A stretch of 64,000 nucleotides of DNA from Ignavibacteriaceae bacterium (GTDB taxonomy: Bacteria > Bacteroidota > Ignavibacteria > Ignavibacteriales > Ignavibacteriaceae), in the NCBI GenBank assembly GCA_013360295.1, contig JABWCL010000016.1:38973-102972 (forward strand). Reading direction: 5' to 3'. Numbering within the stretch: position 1 is the first letter of the stretch; the number at the start of each line of letters is the position of its first letter. Positions 28,220 to 36,228 of the stretch are shown one piece after another. The notes under the pieces are model-generated. The model saw only the letters and a program-made list of their open reading frames with translations, was not told the DNA's origin and made no database searches. The position numbers and the translations under genes are program-made.

Positions 28220-29594
28220 TCCCATACAGTTAACGGATACATTATTAGCACTCTGCAAAGACAGGGGGGAATCTCTCCTTCTTAGCGGTGAGAACGCCTT
28301 CAGATATCTTTATATTGAGCGTGACCTGCATTTCCCGATTGAGTACTATGTCATCGCCCGGAATGCGGATTCATTTCTTGATGAGTTTACCAAAATCTTA
28401 GCTGGCATTTCCTGTCAGCGGAATTATGATGGTTCCTTATACGGATATGATAACGATGAATTGTTGTTTTCTTTGATCACTGTTTCATCTGATAATCCGT
28501 CTGCTGCGGTTGATGATGTGTGTATATCTCAAGATGTTTTTGAGGAACTTCAGCCAAGTAAGATTAATCTCGAGTCACTCTTTTTAATCCCTCAGGGAGG
28601 AGAGTATAGGGTTCTAGATCCATTTAATGTAGCAGAGGACCTGGAGAATAAAAAACTCAGAATGTTGAATGCTCCGGATCAGACGGACACAGACCAGACT
28701 ATTCTGAAATTGATGGATTACCGTATAAGGTACGGCTATGATCTGCCCGACTTACTGTTTGAGGAAGCGGAAGACGGAGCTTTTATTTATCATGGCCGCT
28801 GTAAGAGAGAATTCAGGGAGGTTCTTTTTAATGCTCTCTCCAAAGAAAAACCTTCAGTCTATTTAATTGAACTTCTTAAACTGGGTCTATATAGTTCGTA
28901 TTTTCCACAGCTGAATCTTTTAGTCGGCGTGGAACAGATGAAAGAGTATAACCACAAAGATGTCTTCTACCATACCTGCCAGGTGATTGATAACATCGCA
29001 CCGCTGACAGACAACGTATGGCTCAGATTCGCGGCTTTGGTTCACGATATTGCAAAACCGGGAACAAAGAAATTTATCGAGAATGCCGGGTGGACATTTC
29101 ACGGACACGAAGTTGCAGGTGCAAGGATGCTGAAAATAATCTTTATCCAGCTGGGCCTATCCCAGGAAAATCTGAAGTACGTAAGATTACTGGTGAAGTT
29201 CCATTTACGTCCGATTGCTTTAGCAAAAAAAGGGGTGACAGATTCCGCCGTGCGAAGACTCATGACCGAGATGGGGGAGTACGTGGAAGATCTAATCACA
29301 TTATGCAGAGCAGATATTACCAGTAAAAACCTGGTTAAAGTTAAAACCTATCTCAAGAATTATGACCTGGTTATCGAACGGATTCAGGAAGTTAGAGAGA
29401 AAGACAAGTTAAGGGCATTTCGTCCGCCGGTTGATGGCGAAGAGATAATGAAAGTATGCAATCTCAAACCTTCACGTCAGGTGGGTATCATAAAGAAGGA
29501 AATAGAGGAGGCAATTCTAACGGGGAAAATAGAAAACACTTATGAAGCGTCCTTTGCTCTCCTCCTCAGACTGAAAGAAAAATACGGCCTATAA
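28212..29594 (+). CDS. CCA-transferase-like protein with decayed nucleotidyltransferase site and intact HD domain
   Basis: A 460-residue protein with the layout of bacterial CCA-adding/poly(A) polymerase family enzymes. The HD half (about 245-400) is typical: FYHTCQVI, LRFAALVHDIAKPGT with His278-Asp279, FHGHEVAGARM, LCRADIT and the closing PSRQVGIIKKEIEEAILTG. In the N-terminal half the fold landmarks survive (YRVLDPFNVAEDLENKKLR) but the catalytic GGxVRD...DxD is replaced by LSGENAFRYLY...EYY, and the RRDFTINAL motif by PSKINLESLF. Nucleotide transfer therefore seems lost while phosphohydrolase or binding activity in HD may persist. It overlaps the AI-2E gene by 8 bases; its stop overlaps that of rsmI. 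Confidence 0.85.
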   Translation: MYNPIQLTDTLLALCKDRGESLLLSGENAFRYLYIERDLHFPIEYYVIARNADSFLDEFTKILAGISCQRNYDGSLYGYDNDELLFSLITVSSDNPSAAVDDVCISQDVFEELQPSKINLESLFLIPQGGEYRVLDPFNVAEDLENKKLRMLNAPDQTDTDQTILKLMDYRIRYGYDLPDLLFEEAEDGAFIYHGRCKREFREVLFNALSKEKPSVYLIELLKLGLYSSYFPQLNLLVGVEQMKEYNHKDVFYHTCQVIDNIAPLTDNVWLRFAALVHDIAKPGTKKFIENAGWTFHGHEVAGARMLKIIFIQLGLSQENLKYVRLLVKFHLRPIALAKKGVTDSAVRRLMTEMGEYVEDLITLCRADITSKNLVKVKTYLKNYDLVIERIQEVREKDKLRAFRPPVDGEEIMKVCNLKPSRQVGIIKKEIEEAILTGKIENTYEASFALLLRLKEKYGL

Positions 29595-30266
29595 TTCTTT
29601 TCGCCAGTTTTTTGGTGCGAAGATCACAACAAATTCTCCTTTTGGTTCACGCTCACTAAAGTGGTGAAGCAATTCAGCCGCCGTTCCTTCTACTATTTCT
29701 TCGAATTTTTTTGTCATTTCCCTGCATATGAGCATTATTCGGTCGGGCATAATTGAAGATACCTCGGTTAAAAGCCTTTTAATTCTGTAAACAGATTCGA
29801 AAACGACAACGGCTTCATCATATTCATTTATTTTTTGTAGTGTTTTTTGCCTCCCTTTTTTGAGCGGGAGAAAACCTAAAAACTGAAACTCCGATGCAGC
29901 GAAACCGGTAACTGAAAGTGCCGCTGTCAGTGAAGATGGGCCCGGTACCGGTATCAGCCAGACACCCATTTTTCTGGCTTTGGAAATCAACCTGCTGCCG
30001 GGATCGGAAACGAGTGGAGTGCCTGCGTCTGAAATAAGAGCCGCTTTTTCTCCGCCTGATAACCTGCTGACAATGCTTTCCACTTTTGATTCTTCGTTGA
30101 ACGCGTTGAGAGAGATCAGCTCTTTGGAAATTTTTAAATGGTTCAGGAGGTTCCTGCTGACTCTGGTATCTTCACAGATAATAAAATCAACTTCAGAGAG
30201 AGTTTTTATCGCTCTGAGGGTGATATCATCCAGGTTACCAATCGGAGTAGCAACTATAAAAAGCAT
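29589..30266 (-). CDS. rsmI: 16S rRNA 2'-O-methyltransferase RsmI
   Basis: A 225-residue member of the tetrapyrrole-methylase-fold family that methylates the ribose of 16S rRNA C1402. Typical signatures are VATPIGNLDDITLRA at the N-terminus, CEDTRVSRNLL, ALISDAGTPLVSDPG, PVPGPSSLTAALSVTG (SAM binding) and FLGFLPLKKGRQ. It is somewhat shorter than the 286 residues of E. coli RsmI because the C-terminal helical domain is missing, which is common in this phylum. It is transcribed towards the CCA-like gene, the two stops overlapping as CTATAA. Confidence 0.95.
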   Translation of the reverse strand: MLFIVATPIGNLDDITLRAIKTLSEVDFIICEDTRVSRNLLNHLKISKELISLNAFNEESKVESIVSRLSGGEKAALISDAGTPLVSDPGSRLISKARKMGVWLIPVPGPSSLTAALSVTGFAASEFQFLGFLPLKKGRQKTLQKINEYDEAVVVFESVYRIKRLLTEVSSIMPDRIMLICREMTKKFEEIVEGTAAELLHHFSEREPKGEFVVIFAPKNWRKEL

Positions 30267-30276
30267 AGAGTTTTCT

Positions 30277-30310
30277 TTAAAACGAATTTGGCTCCCGATG
30301 AAGGAGCCAA
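30277..30310 (-). terminator. Probable intrinsic terminator after the lysine aminotransferase gene
   Basis: On the minus strand TTGGCTCC and GGAGCCAA form a perfect 8-bp stem with a 7-base loop, followed by ATTCGTTTT. The T-run is interrupted, so efficiency is uncertain. It separates the aminotransferase gene from rsmI, which lies downstream on the same strand. Confidence 0.6.
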
Positions 30311-30329
30311 TCCGTGCAAGTAGTATAAA

Positions 30330-31706
30330 TTAATTATTTGATTTAGATAAATTATAAAGAGAATTTCTGATAATTCCTATACCTTTTTTGAGATCATCAG
30401 TATTGATATTAAGGGCGGTTCTGAATCTGACTGATGTTTTTCCGCAGCTTAAGATCAGAAGTTTATTCCTGTAAACCTCAGTAAGAAATTTTTTCCTGGT
30501 ATCGGCATCTTGAAAATCAAACGCACACATTAATCCGAGACCCCTTGAGTTGGAAACGATTCCAGGGAATTCTGTCTGGAGATGATTCAATTCTTCCAAA
30601 AGGATCTTACCTTGTTTCGCCGCGTTGTCAACAAGCCTATCTTGATGGATCACTTCAAGGATTCGGGCACCCCGGACCATATCTGTCAGGTTACCGCCCC
30701 AGGTTGAATTGATTCTGCTCGAGACACGGAAGCAATTATCTTCAATTTCATCAATTCTGCTGCCGGCCATTATTCCGCCAAGCTGAACCTTTTTCCCGAA
30801 CGAAACGATATCAGGAGTCACATAATGCTCGTGTGCCCACATTTTACCTGTAATGCCAAGTCCGGTCTGAACTTCGTCGAACATAAGAAGAATCTCATTT
30901 TCATCACAGATTTGCCTGAGATTAATGAAAAATTCCTTTCTGAAGAAATGATCTCCGCCTTCAGCCTGAACCGGTTCAATTATCAAGACTGCAATATCAT
31001 CAGGATTATTTCTGATCGCGTTTTTTATTTCTTCTAATGCCTGATTCTCTGATTGAATTATTTCCGCGAGGTGGTCCTCGATGGGAAATCTCACCTTGGG
31101 GTTTGATATACGCGGCCAGTTGAATTTAGGGAAGTGCTGAATTTTTGCCGGATCAGTGTTCGTCAGGGAGAGTGTATATCCTGTCCTTCCGTGGAAGGCA
31201 TCCCTGAAATGGATTACCTGCGTACCCTTTTCATCTTTATAACCCTTCCTGAAGTTCTTCTTTACTTTCCAGTCAAAAGCGACTTTCAGTCCGTTCTCAA
31301 CTCCTACAGACCCGCCTTCAACAAAAAACAGGTATTTGAAAGTGTCAGGTTTTGCGATGAGTCCGAAATTATTTACGAATTCCGCCATAAGATCTGTATA
31401 TATGTCAGAATTACTCGGCTTTTGTATAGAGGCGATCCTTAATTTTTCAAGAAATTCCGGTTCGTTTACTTTAGGATGGTTCATTCCCAGTGGGTTTGAG
31501 GCAAAAAAAGTAAAGAAATCCAGGTACTCATCACCTGTTTTTTCATCTACTATAAATGAACCGTGGCTGCGTTTAAGGTCGAGTATAATATCAAACCCGT
31601 CCACAAGCATATAACGCTTTAGTATTGTGTGAACCTGGTCCGCGTTGATAGAACTGTTTGTTAAAATTTTTTTATCTGTACTTGAATTAATATCCGGAGA
31701 AAGCAT
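30330..31706 (-). CDS. lat: L-lysine 6-aminotransferase
   Basis: A 458-residue class III PLP aminotransferase closest in pattern to lysine epsilon-aminotransferase, which moves the 6-amino group of lysine to 2-oxoglutarate and yields 2-aminoadipate 6-semialdehyde (cyclising to piperideine-6-carboxylate). Features: FFVEGGSVGVENGLKVA (PLP phosphate region with the Lat-type EGG), FRDAFHGRTGYTLS, LMFDEVQTGLGITG (cofactor aspartate) and the Schiff-base lysine in SFGKKVQLGG. The matching semialdehyde dehydrogenase lies at 33.9-35.4 kb, which strongly supports the assignment. AGGA precedes the ATG by six bases. The gene diverges from a sigma-like gene across a 349-bp spacer holding a palindrome. Confidence 0.92.
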   Translation of the reverse strand: MLSPDINSSTDKKILTNSSINADQVHTILKRYMLVDGFDIILDLKRSHGSFIVDEKTGDEYLDFFTFFASNPLGMNHPKVNEPEFLEKLRIASIQKPSNSDIYTDLMAEFVNNFGLIAKPDTFKYLFFVEGGSVGVENGLKVAFDWKVKKNFRKGYKDEKGTQVIHFRDAFHGRTGYTLSLTNTDPAKIQHFPKFNWPRISNPKVRFPIEDHLAEIIQSENQALEEIKNAIRNNPDDIAVLIIEPVQAEGGDHFFRKEFFINLRQICDENEILLMFDEVQTGLGITGKMWAHEHYVTPDIVSFGKKVQLGGIMAGSRIDEIEDNCFRVSSRINSTWGGNLTDMVRGARILEVIHQDRLVDNAAKQGKILLEELNHLQTEFPGIVSNSRGLGLMCAFDFQDADTRKKFLTEVYRNKLLILSCGKTSVRFRTALNINTDDLKKGIGIIRNSLYNLSKSNN

Positions 31707-31817
31707 TGGATTTCCTAAAAATTATTAAGGTAGTTAATAAATAATTGCTTGGGAAATCGAGTGGTTAAAAAACGTTTTCCAACCTCGAAATGAAGTAGCT
31801 TAACAGGGAAAACCGGG

Positions 31818-31833
31818 TTTTTCCGCGGAAAAA
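31818..31833. promoter_or_regulatory. Perfect 16-bp palindrome, candidate operator
   Basis: TTTTTCCGCGGAAAAA reads the same on both strands and is preceded by a further GGAAAACC half-site (31807-31814). It lies about 112 bp upstream of the lat start and 223 bp upstream of the sigma-like gene. It could bind a dimeric repressor or activator of lysine catabolism; no obvious DNA-binding regulator is encoded beside it. Confidence 0.5.
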
Positions 31834-32029
31834 ATAGTTTGTATTTCTAATCATGTATAAAAATAATCAAGTTCAGGGTTTTTTACAATATCCGCGAAAA
31901 TTTCTCCGGATAAAATTTGGGGATGGGAATATGGTAAAAGAATTATACCGGAACCCTAATCCGGATACTGCAAGTCGTCATCAATCGTGTCGTCTATTGA
32001 AAATGTTAGAGAAATCGTTTATTTTTAAC

Positions 32030-32037
32030 TAATTTTG
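32030..32037 (+). promoter_or_regulatory. Bacteroidetes-type -7 promoter box (TAATTTTG)
   Basis: TAATTTTG fits the TAnnTTTG -7 element known from Bacteroidetes primary-sigma promoters. The -33 region is weak (TGTTAG at about 32004). Transcription would begin about 10-15 bases before the ATG at 32056, giving a very short leader. Confidence 0.5.
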
Positions 32038-32055
32038 CAGAAGAAATTTCACCTA

Positions 32056-32565
32056 ATGTCAGAGAATACAAAATACACCATATACCTGATAGAGCAGGCC
32101 AAGAGAGGAAGCTACAGTTCTTTTATGCGGCTTGTAGAACTTTATCTTTCCGAATTATATGGTATAGTAATCCGACTAACTTCGAATGATTCTCTGACAA
32201 AAATCATCCTTGAAAAAGTTATCATTTTTGCCGCAGAAAATCTTCAGCAGGTAAGGATGGACGGGACTTTCAGTTCCTGGCTAAAAGCTATTACAGTGAG
32301 ACAGTGTCTTAACTCGCATTATTTCGCCAATCCGGCAAATCTGCCCGGAGAAGGGGAAGAATACATCTTTAGTAAAAACCTTTTCGCGGAGATGGATTTT
32401 GCCATTATGCGGCTTCCCAGGGAAGCGAGGTATGTCATAGTTCTCTATGACCTTCTTAAATATTCATCGAACGAGGTCAGCGATATGCTTTCCATCGGCA
32501 ATCCGGAAAATGTAAAGATCATTCTGAAACTTGCACGCAAGAAAATCATCGAGGATATACGTTGA
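32056..32565 (+). CDS. Divergent sigma-70 family (ECF-like) factor
   Basis: A 169-residue protein with the outline of a two-domain ECF sigma factor. Residues 10-90 align with region 2 (SFMRLVELYLSELYGIVIRL...FSSWLKAITVRQCLNSH), but the core-binding DxxQE of region 2.2 is replaced by KIILEKVIIFA. Residues 115-169 match region 4 (AIMRLPREARYVIVLYDLLKYSSNEVSDML), including the helix-turn-helix. It would recruit RNA polymerase to a small regulon, with release controlled by the membrane protein encoded next (TTGA overlap). The ATG at 32056 is preferred over an in-frame TTG at 32035, which lies inside the promoter-like box. The divergence makes DNA-binding activity uncertain. Confidence 0.75.
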   Translation: MSENTKYTIYLIEQAKRGSYSSFMRLVELYLSELYGIVIRLTSNDSLTKIILEKVIIFAAENLQQVRMDGTFSSWLKAITVRQCLNSHYFANPANLPGEGEEYIFSKNLFAEMDFAIMRLPREARYVIVLYDLLKYSSNEVSDMLSIGNPENVKIILKLARKKIIEDIR

Positions 32566-33857
32566 TTTCATGTGCTAAAATATGCGATGAGCTGGAAAAA
32601 ATATACCGGTTCAAAGAACTTAATTCTCTCTCAATAGAGATTTCATCACATCTTGAAAAATGCCCGAATTGCGAAAAAGAATCGAGGAATCTCGCTTTTT
32701 ATTTCGAGCGCGTGGAATTGATCTACGACAGAATAGTTTGCCCTCCGGATCTGTTCACAGGTATCAAAGAAATGTTATACAAAAAACTTGAACAGGATTT
32801 TGTTAAACTTTCTGAAGCGCAATATAATCCAGCGCAGCCGGTTCAACCGATCCAGCATATTTCATCGGAAGTTAAAAAACTTAGAGCAACGTTTTCAACT
32901 CCCTCGAATGCAGAAACCGTAAGAAAGATAACAACTAAAGAAAAACCTTATCAGGCTCAGAGAGGGGAAATACCTGACGCCAATATCGTACGCGCAGTAA
33001 CAAAAGAACATTATGGTGGCCAGACTGGTGGTATAGATTTCATAAATTTACTAAAGTGGGTGTTTCTTATTGTTACTCTGATTGTACTTGCATTTTGGGG
33101 CTTGGATGCATACGAAGAAACCGCTCCCTGGAAAGTTAGTCTGATACAAGGTGCTTTTTCGATACAGGGAACTCCGTTCGCAGTTAACGAAATGAATGAA
33201 GGAGATATTCTCACGACTAGTTCCGGGTCAGAGGCTATGCTGATCATACCCGGCGGCGGCAAAGTTATAATTCATTCAAATTCTGAAATTAAGATGGCTA
33301 ACTCCTGGCTGCATTTCCAGAGAGTGGAAATGGTAAAAGGGAAAGCCATCCTCTCAAATTTCCCTCCTAAAAGCAGTTTTAGGTTTGTTGTGGATAAAGT
33401 TGAAATTTATCCCGGAACCGCCACTACAGAGGTACAGAGGAACATTTTAGGTAAGATCCATCTCGAGGGGATTGAAAAATATTCACATTTCAGAATCGGA
33501 GAACAGTTCTTTTTGCCCAAGGATTATGTGGTGGAGATCAGTGAAAGTTCATTGAACGGTATTCCTCATTTCAGAGGTACAGGCACTGAAATCACTGAAA
33601 GTGTTAAAAGAATAAATAACGGTATATTTACGGAAACAGATTTTAAGAAAATAGCGGTAAACTCCTCAGAAAAGGATATTTTTACACTTGTCCAGTTGCT
33701 TACAATTGCGCAGGGAGAATCCAGGAAAATAATCTTTGAAAGGCTTCGCGAATACTCTATCCCTCCGGGTGAAATTATCCGCGTTCCGGTTGAAGGTTTG
33801 ACCAGAGAAGATATTCAAATCTGGGCTGATCGTTTGCTGAGAGAAAAATATAATTAA
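32562..33857 (+). CDS. Membrane anti-sigma factor with zinc finger and FecR domain
   Basis: A 431-residue single-pass membrane protein. Residues 1-45 carry an anti-sigma zinc finger, H30-x3-C34-x2-C37 in SSHLEKCPNCEKE. A variable cytoplasmic linker rich in proline and glutamine follows, then one helix at about 164-184 (WVFLIVTLIVLAFWGL) and a periplasmic FecR-type domain (about 195-330: GDILTTSSGSEAMLIIPGGG, then VEMVKGKAILSNF). It would hold the sigma-like protein at the membrane and release it on an envelope signal. The start is TTG, overlapping the sigma stop (TTGA) with GAGGATA upstream. The gene continues directly into the dehydrogenase gene, 15 bp away. Confidence 0.88.
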   Translation: MISCAKICDELEKIYRFKELNSLSIEISSHLEKCPNCEKESRNLAFYFERVELIYDRIVCPPDLFTGIKEMLYKKLEQDFVKLSEAQYNPAQPVQPIQHISSEVKKLRATFSTPSNAETVRKITTKEKPYQAQRGEIPDANIVRAVTKEHYGGQTGGIDFINLLKWVFLIVTLIVLAFWGLDAYEETAPWKVSLIQGAFSIQGTPFAVNEMNEGDILTTSSGSEAMLIIPGGGKVIIHSNSEIKMANSWLHFQRVEMVKGKAILSNFPPKSSFRFVVDKVEIYPGTATTEVQRNILGKIHLEGIEKYSHFRIGEQFFLPKDYVVEISESSLNGIPHFRGTGTEITESVKRINNGIFTETDFKKIAVNSSEKDIFTLVQLLTIAQGESRKIIFERLREYSIPPGEIIRVPVEGLTREDIQIWADRLLREKYN

Positions 33858-33872
33858 ATACAAAGGATTACT

Positions 33873-35408
33873 ATGGACCTATTAAAAGTACTTCGAATCG
33901 AAGAAAAAAATTATGGCAGTTCAACCGGAAGAGAATGGTTTCGGACGAACACCGAAGGAGAACTTAAAATATACAGCCCTACTAACGGAGAATATATTGC
34001 CTCTGTTTATCAGTGCTCCCCGGGCGATTATGAAAAAGTAATGAAAAAAGCAGAGGAAGCTTACAAATACTGGAGAACAGTTCCTGCTCCTAAAAGGGGA
34101 GAGGTTGTACGCCAGATAGGTCTCAAACTGCGTCATTATAAAGAGCCCCTCGGAAAACTAGTTTCATACGAAATGGGTAAATCACTTCAGGAAGGTTTAG
34201 GCGAAGTGCAGGAGATGATTGATATATGTGATTTTGCGGTAGGATTATCGAGGCAGTTATACGGTTTCACAATGCACTCTGAAAGGCCCGAACATCGTAT
34301 GTATGACCAGTACCATCCTTTGGGAGTTGTCGCGACTATCTCAGCCTTTAATTTTCCGGTTGCGGTATGGTCCTGGAATGCAATGTTAGCTGCAGTCTGC
34401 GGTGATGTGAATTTATGGAAGCCATCTTCTAAGGTGCCATTGACGGCTATCGCAACGCAGAAGATAGTGGAAGAAGTACTTAATGAACAAAATCTTCCCG
34501 AGGGACTCTTTAACCTGATAATCGGGAAAGGTTCATCAATTGGAGAAATCCTGCTTAATGATAAAAGGATCCCGCTCGTTTCTGTCACGGGATCAACACC
34601 GGTTGGGAAACACGCTGCTGAGGTGGTATCCAAGCGCTTCGGAAGAACCATACTTGAACTCGGCGGCAATAATGCCATCATTATGTCCAAGTACGCAAAT
34701 CTGAAACTGGCTATACCCGCGGTTGTGTTTGGTGCGGTAGGTACCGCCGGACAGAGGTGCACTTCTACAAGAAGACTGATTATTCATGAATCAATCTATG
34801 ATAGTGTTAAGGAGTCGCTTGTGAAAGCTTATAAAAGTCTGAAAATAGGAGATCCGCTTGATTCCTCTAACCACGTGGGACCCCTGATTGATAAGAGCGC
34901 TGTCTCTGCTTTTACTGCCGCGCTTGAAAAAGTTAAAAAAGAGGGCGGAAAAATTATTTATGGTGGTGATGTCCTTTCCGGCGACAATTACAAATCAGGC
35001 TGTTATGTCGTTCCGGCGCTCGTTGAAGCTGACAACAGTTTCGAGATAGTGCAGGAAGAAACATTCGCACCCATACTTTATCTCATGAAATATTCTTCGG
35101 GCATTGATGAAGCTATTGATCTGAATAATGGAGTTGTCCAGGGACTTTCTTCTTCGATATTTACCGATAACCTTCAGGAGGCGGAAAGGTTCCTTTCGGC
35201 CGCGGGTTCGGATTGCGGAATTGCAAACGTTAATATCGGAACTTCGGGCGCGGAAATCGGAGGAGCCTTCGGCGGCGAAAAAGAAACCGGCGGCGGAAGA
35301 GAATCCGGATCAGATTCCTGGAAAGTTTATATGAGGCGGCAGACGAACACAATTAACTTCGGCGCGACATTACCGTTAGCGCAGGGAATTAAATTTGAAA
35401 TTGAGTAA
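33873..35408 (+). CDS. L-2-aminoadipate 6-semialdehyde dehydrogenase (ALDH7 family)
   Basis: A 511-residue NAD(P)-dependent aldehyde dehydrogenase of the ALDH7A1/AmaB (Pcd) type, oxidising aminoadipate semialdehyde or piperideine-6-carboxylate to 2-aminoadipate. It has [14 protein letters not shown], the glycine motif [12 protein letters not shown], the catalytic glutamate in [11 protein letters not shown], the nucleophile cysteine in [14 protein letters not shown] (with the family-specific threonine), and the C-terminal [21 protein letters not shown], a signature of this subfamily. Together with lat at 30-31.7 kb it forms the first two steps of the lysine-to-aminoadipate route; the two genes are divergent and separated by the sigma/anti-sigma pair. 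The ATG is preceded by AAAGGA. Confidence 0.94.
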   Translation: MDLLKVLRIEEKNYGSSTGREWFRTNTEGELKIYSPTNGEYIASVYQCSPGDYEKVMKKAEEAYKYWRTVPAPKRGEVVRQIGLKLRHYKEPLGKLVSYEMGKSLQEGLGEVQEMIDICDFAVGLSRQLYGFTMHSERPEHRMYDQYHPLGVVATISAFNFPVAVWSWNAMLAAVCGDVNLWKPSSKVPLTAIATQKIVEEVLNEQNLPEGLFNLIIGKGSSIGEILLNDKRIPLVSVTGSTPVGKHAAEVVSKRFGRTILELGGNNAIIMSKYANLKLAIPAVVFGAVGTAGQRCTSTRRLIIHESIYDSVKESLVKAYKSLKIGDPLDSSNHVGPLIDKSAVSAFTAALEKVKKEGGKIIYGGDVLSGDNYKSGCYVVPALVEADNSFEIVQEETFAPILYLMKYSSGIDEAIDLNNGVVQGLSSSIFTDNLQEAERFLSAAGSDCGIANVNIGTSGAEIGGAFGGEKETGGGRESGSDSWKVYMRRQTNTINFGATLPLAQGIKFEIE

Positions 35409-35430
35409 CTTTAACAGGAATTAAATCATT

Positions 35431-35844
35431 TTGAATCGGCATTATTCAATTGAAATAGTAAACCGGGTTTCGGAACTGAACAGAATCTTTGAGATGATCA
35501 CAAAATTCTCACTGGAAAACTCACTGAGCAGAGATTGTGATTACAACCTCAACCTGATCCTTGAAGAATATTTGCTCAACCTTATTAAATACGGTTACAA
35601 AGACGGCAGAAAGGATATCATCGTCGTGAATATTGAACTCAGTATTGACGGCATGAGAATCAAGGTCACAGATTCGGCGGACAGTTTCGATATCCGGAAT
35701 GCCGAAGACTATGATTCTGAAATGAAACTCGAAGACAGGAGAGTCGGGGGAATTGGAATAAAATTAATAAAAGCCCTTGTCAAGCGGATTGACTATGAAA
35801 AGATGGGCGAAAACAATATTGCAACATTTATTTGTTCAAAATGA
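35431..35844 (+). CDS. RsbW-like anti-sigma/serine kinase (HATPase_c_2)
   Basis: A 137-residue single-domain GHKL ATPase of the RsbW/SpoIIAB type. The N-box is present as ILEEYLLNLIKYGYKDG, the G1 region as KVTDSADSFDI and the G2 lid as RRVGGIGIKLIKALV. These proteins phosphorylate a STAS partner or bind a sigma factor; the STAS protein is encoded 13 bp downstream, so partner-switching is likely. No SpoIIE-type phosphatase is adjacent; the PP2C at 22.3 kb could serve but that is speculation. The start is TTG at 35431 with AGGA upstream at a long spacing; no better in-frame start is available. Confidence 0.87.
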   Translation: MNRHYSIEIVNRVSELNRIFEMITKFSLENSLSRDCDYNLNLILEEYLLNLIKYGYKDGRKDIIVVNIELSIDGMRIKVTDSADSFDIRNAEDYDSEMKLEDRRVGGIGIKLIKALVKRIDYEKMGENNIATFICSK

Positions 35845-35857
35845 TGACAGGATTTTT

Positions 35858-36199
35858 ATGTTAATTGTTAATGAAACTGATCACCCTGATTTACTTGTAA
35901 TTCATTTGAGCGGCAAACTGGATTTTACTAATGCCGAGGATGTTGAAAACAGTATCAAGGAACTGATCAATACAGGCGGGAAGAACCTGATAATCAATCT
36001 CAGGGAAGTATCCTTTATCAGCAGCTCCGGAATCAGAGTCCTCCTGATTTCGGTAAAACTTGCGGAAAGCCTGGGCCTTAAAGTTGTATACACTGAAATT
36101 CAGGAAAAGGCGAGGTACCTGCTGGAAATACTAGGATTGCAGGACCAGATTAAGATAGCGGGGAGTTATGATGAAGCTGTCAAAATGATTACAGGATAG
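35858..36199 (+). CDS. STAS-domain anti-anti-sigma factor
   Basis: A 113-residue STAS protein like RsbV/SpoIIAA. It has LVIHLSGKLDFTNAEDVENS, the phosphorylation-site loop INLREVSFISSSGIRVLL (serine run in place of the DSSG form) and the C-terminal helix EILGLQDQIKIAGS. It would be phosphorylated by the RsbW-like kinase encoded just upstream and, unphosphorylated, relieve inhibition of a target. The start at 35858 has AGGA six bases upstream; an earlier in-frame ATG at 35777 lies inside the kinase gene and reads non-family residues. Confidence 0.9.
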   Translation: MLIVNETDHPDLLVIHLSGKLDFTNAEDVENSIKELINTGGKNLIINLREVSFISSSGIRVLLISVKLAESLGLKVVYTEIQEKARYLLEILGLQDQIKIAGSYDEAVKMITG

Positions 36200-36228
36200 A
36201 ATACATTACGGCCACAATAGGTTATTTT

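Larger units (their letters stand above)
31707..32055 (+). other. 349-bp divergent intergenic region between lat and the sigma-like gene
   Basis: No credible protein gene is visible here. The region is AT-rich and contains the start of lat on the minus strand, several GGAAAA/TTTTCC half-sites (near 31751, 31775, 31806, 31818 and 31827), a perfect 16-bp palindrome, and a TAATTTTG promoter-like box just before the sigma-like gene. Confidence 0.8.

Noticed and set aside
28212..29594. Functional CCA-adding enzyme
   Set aside because: GGxVRD and the DxD metal site are replaced and the RRDFTINAL block is missing.
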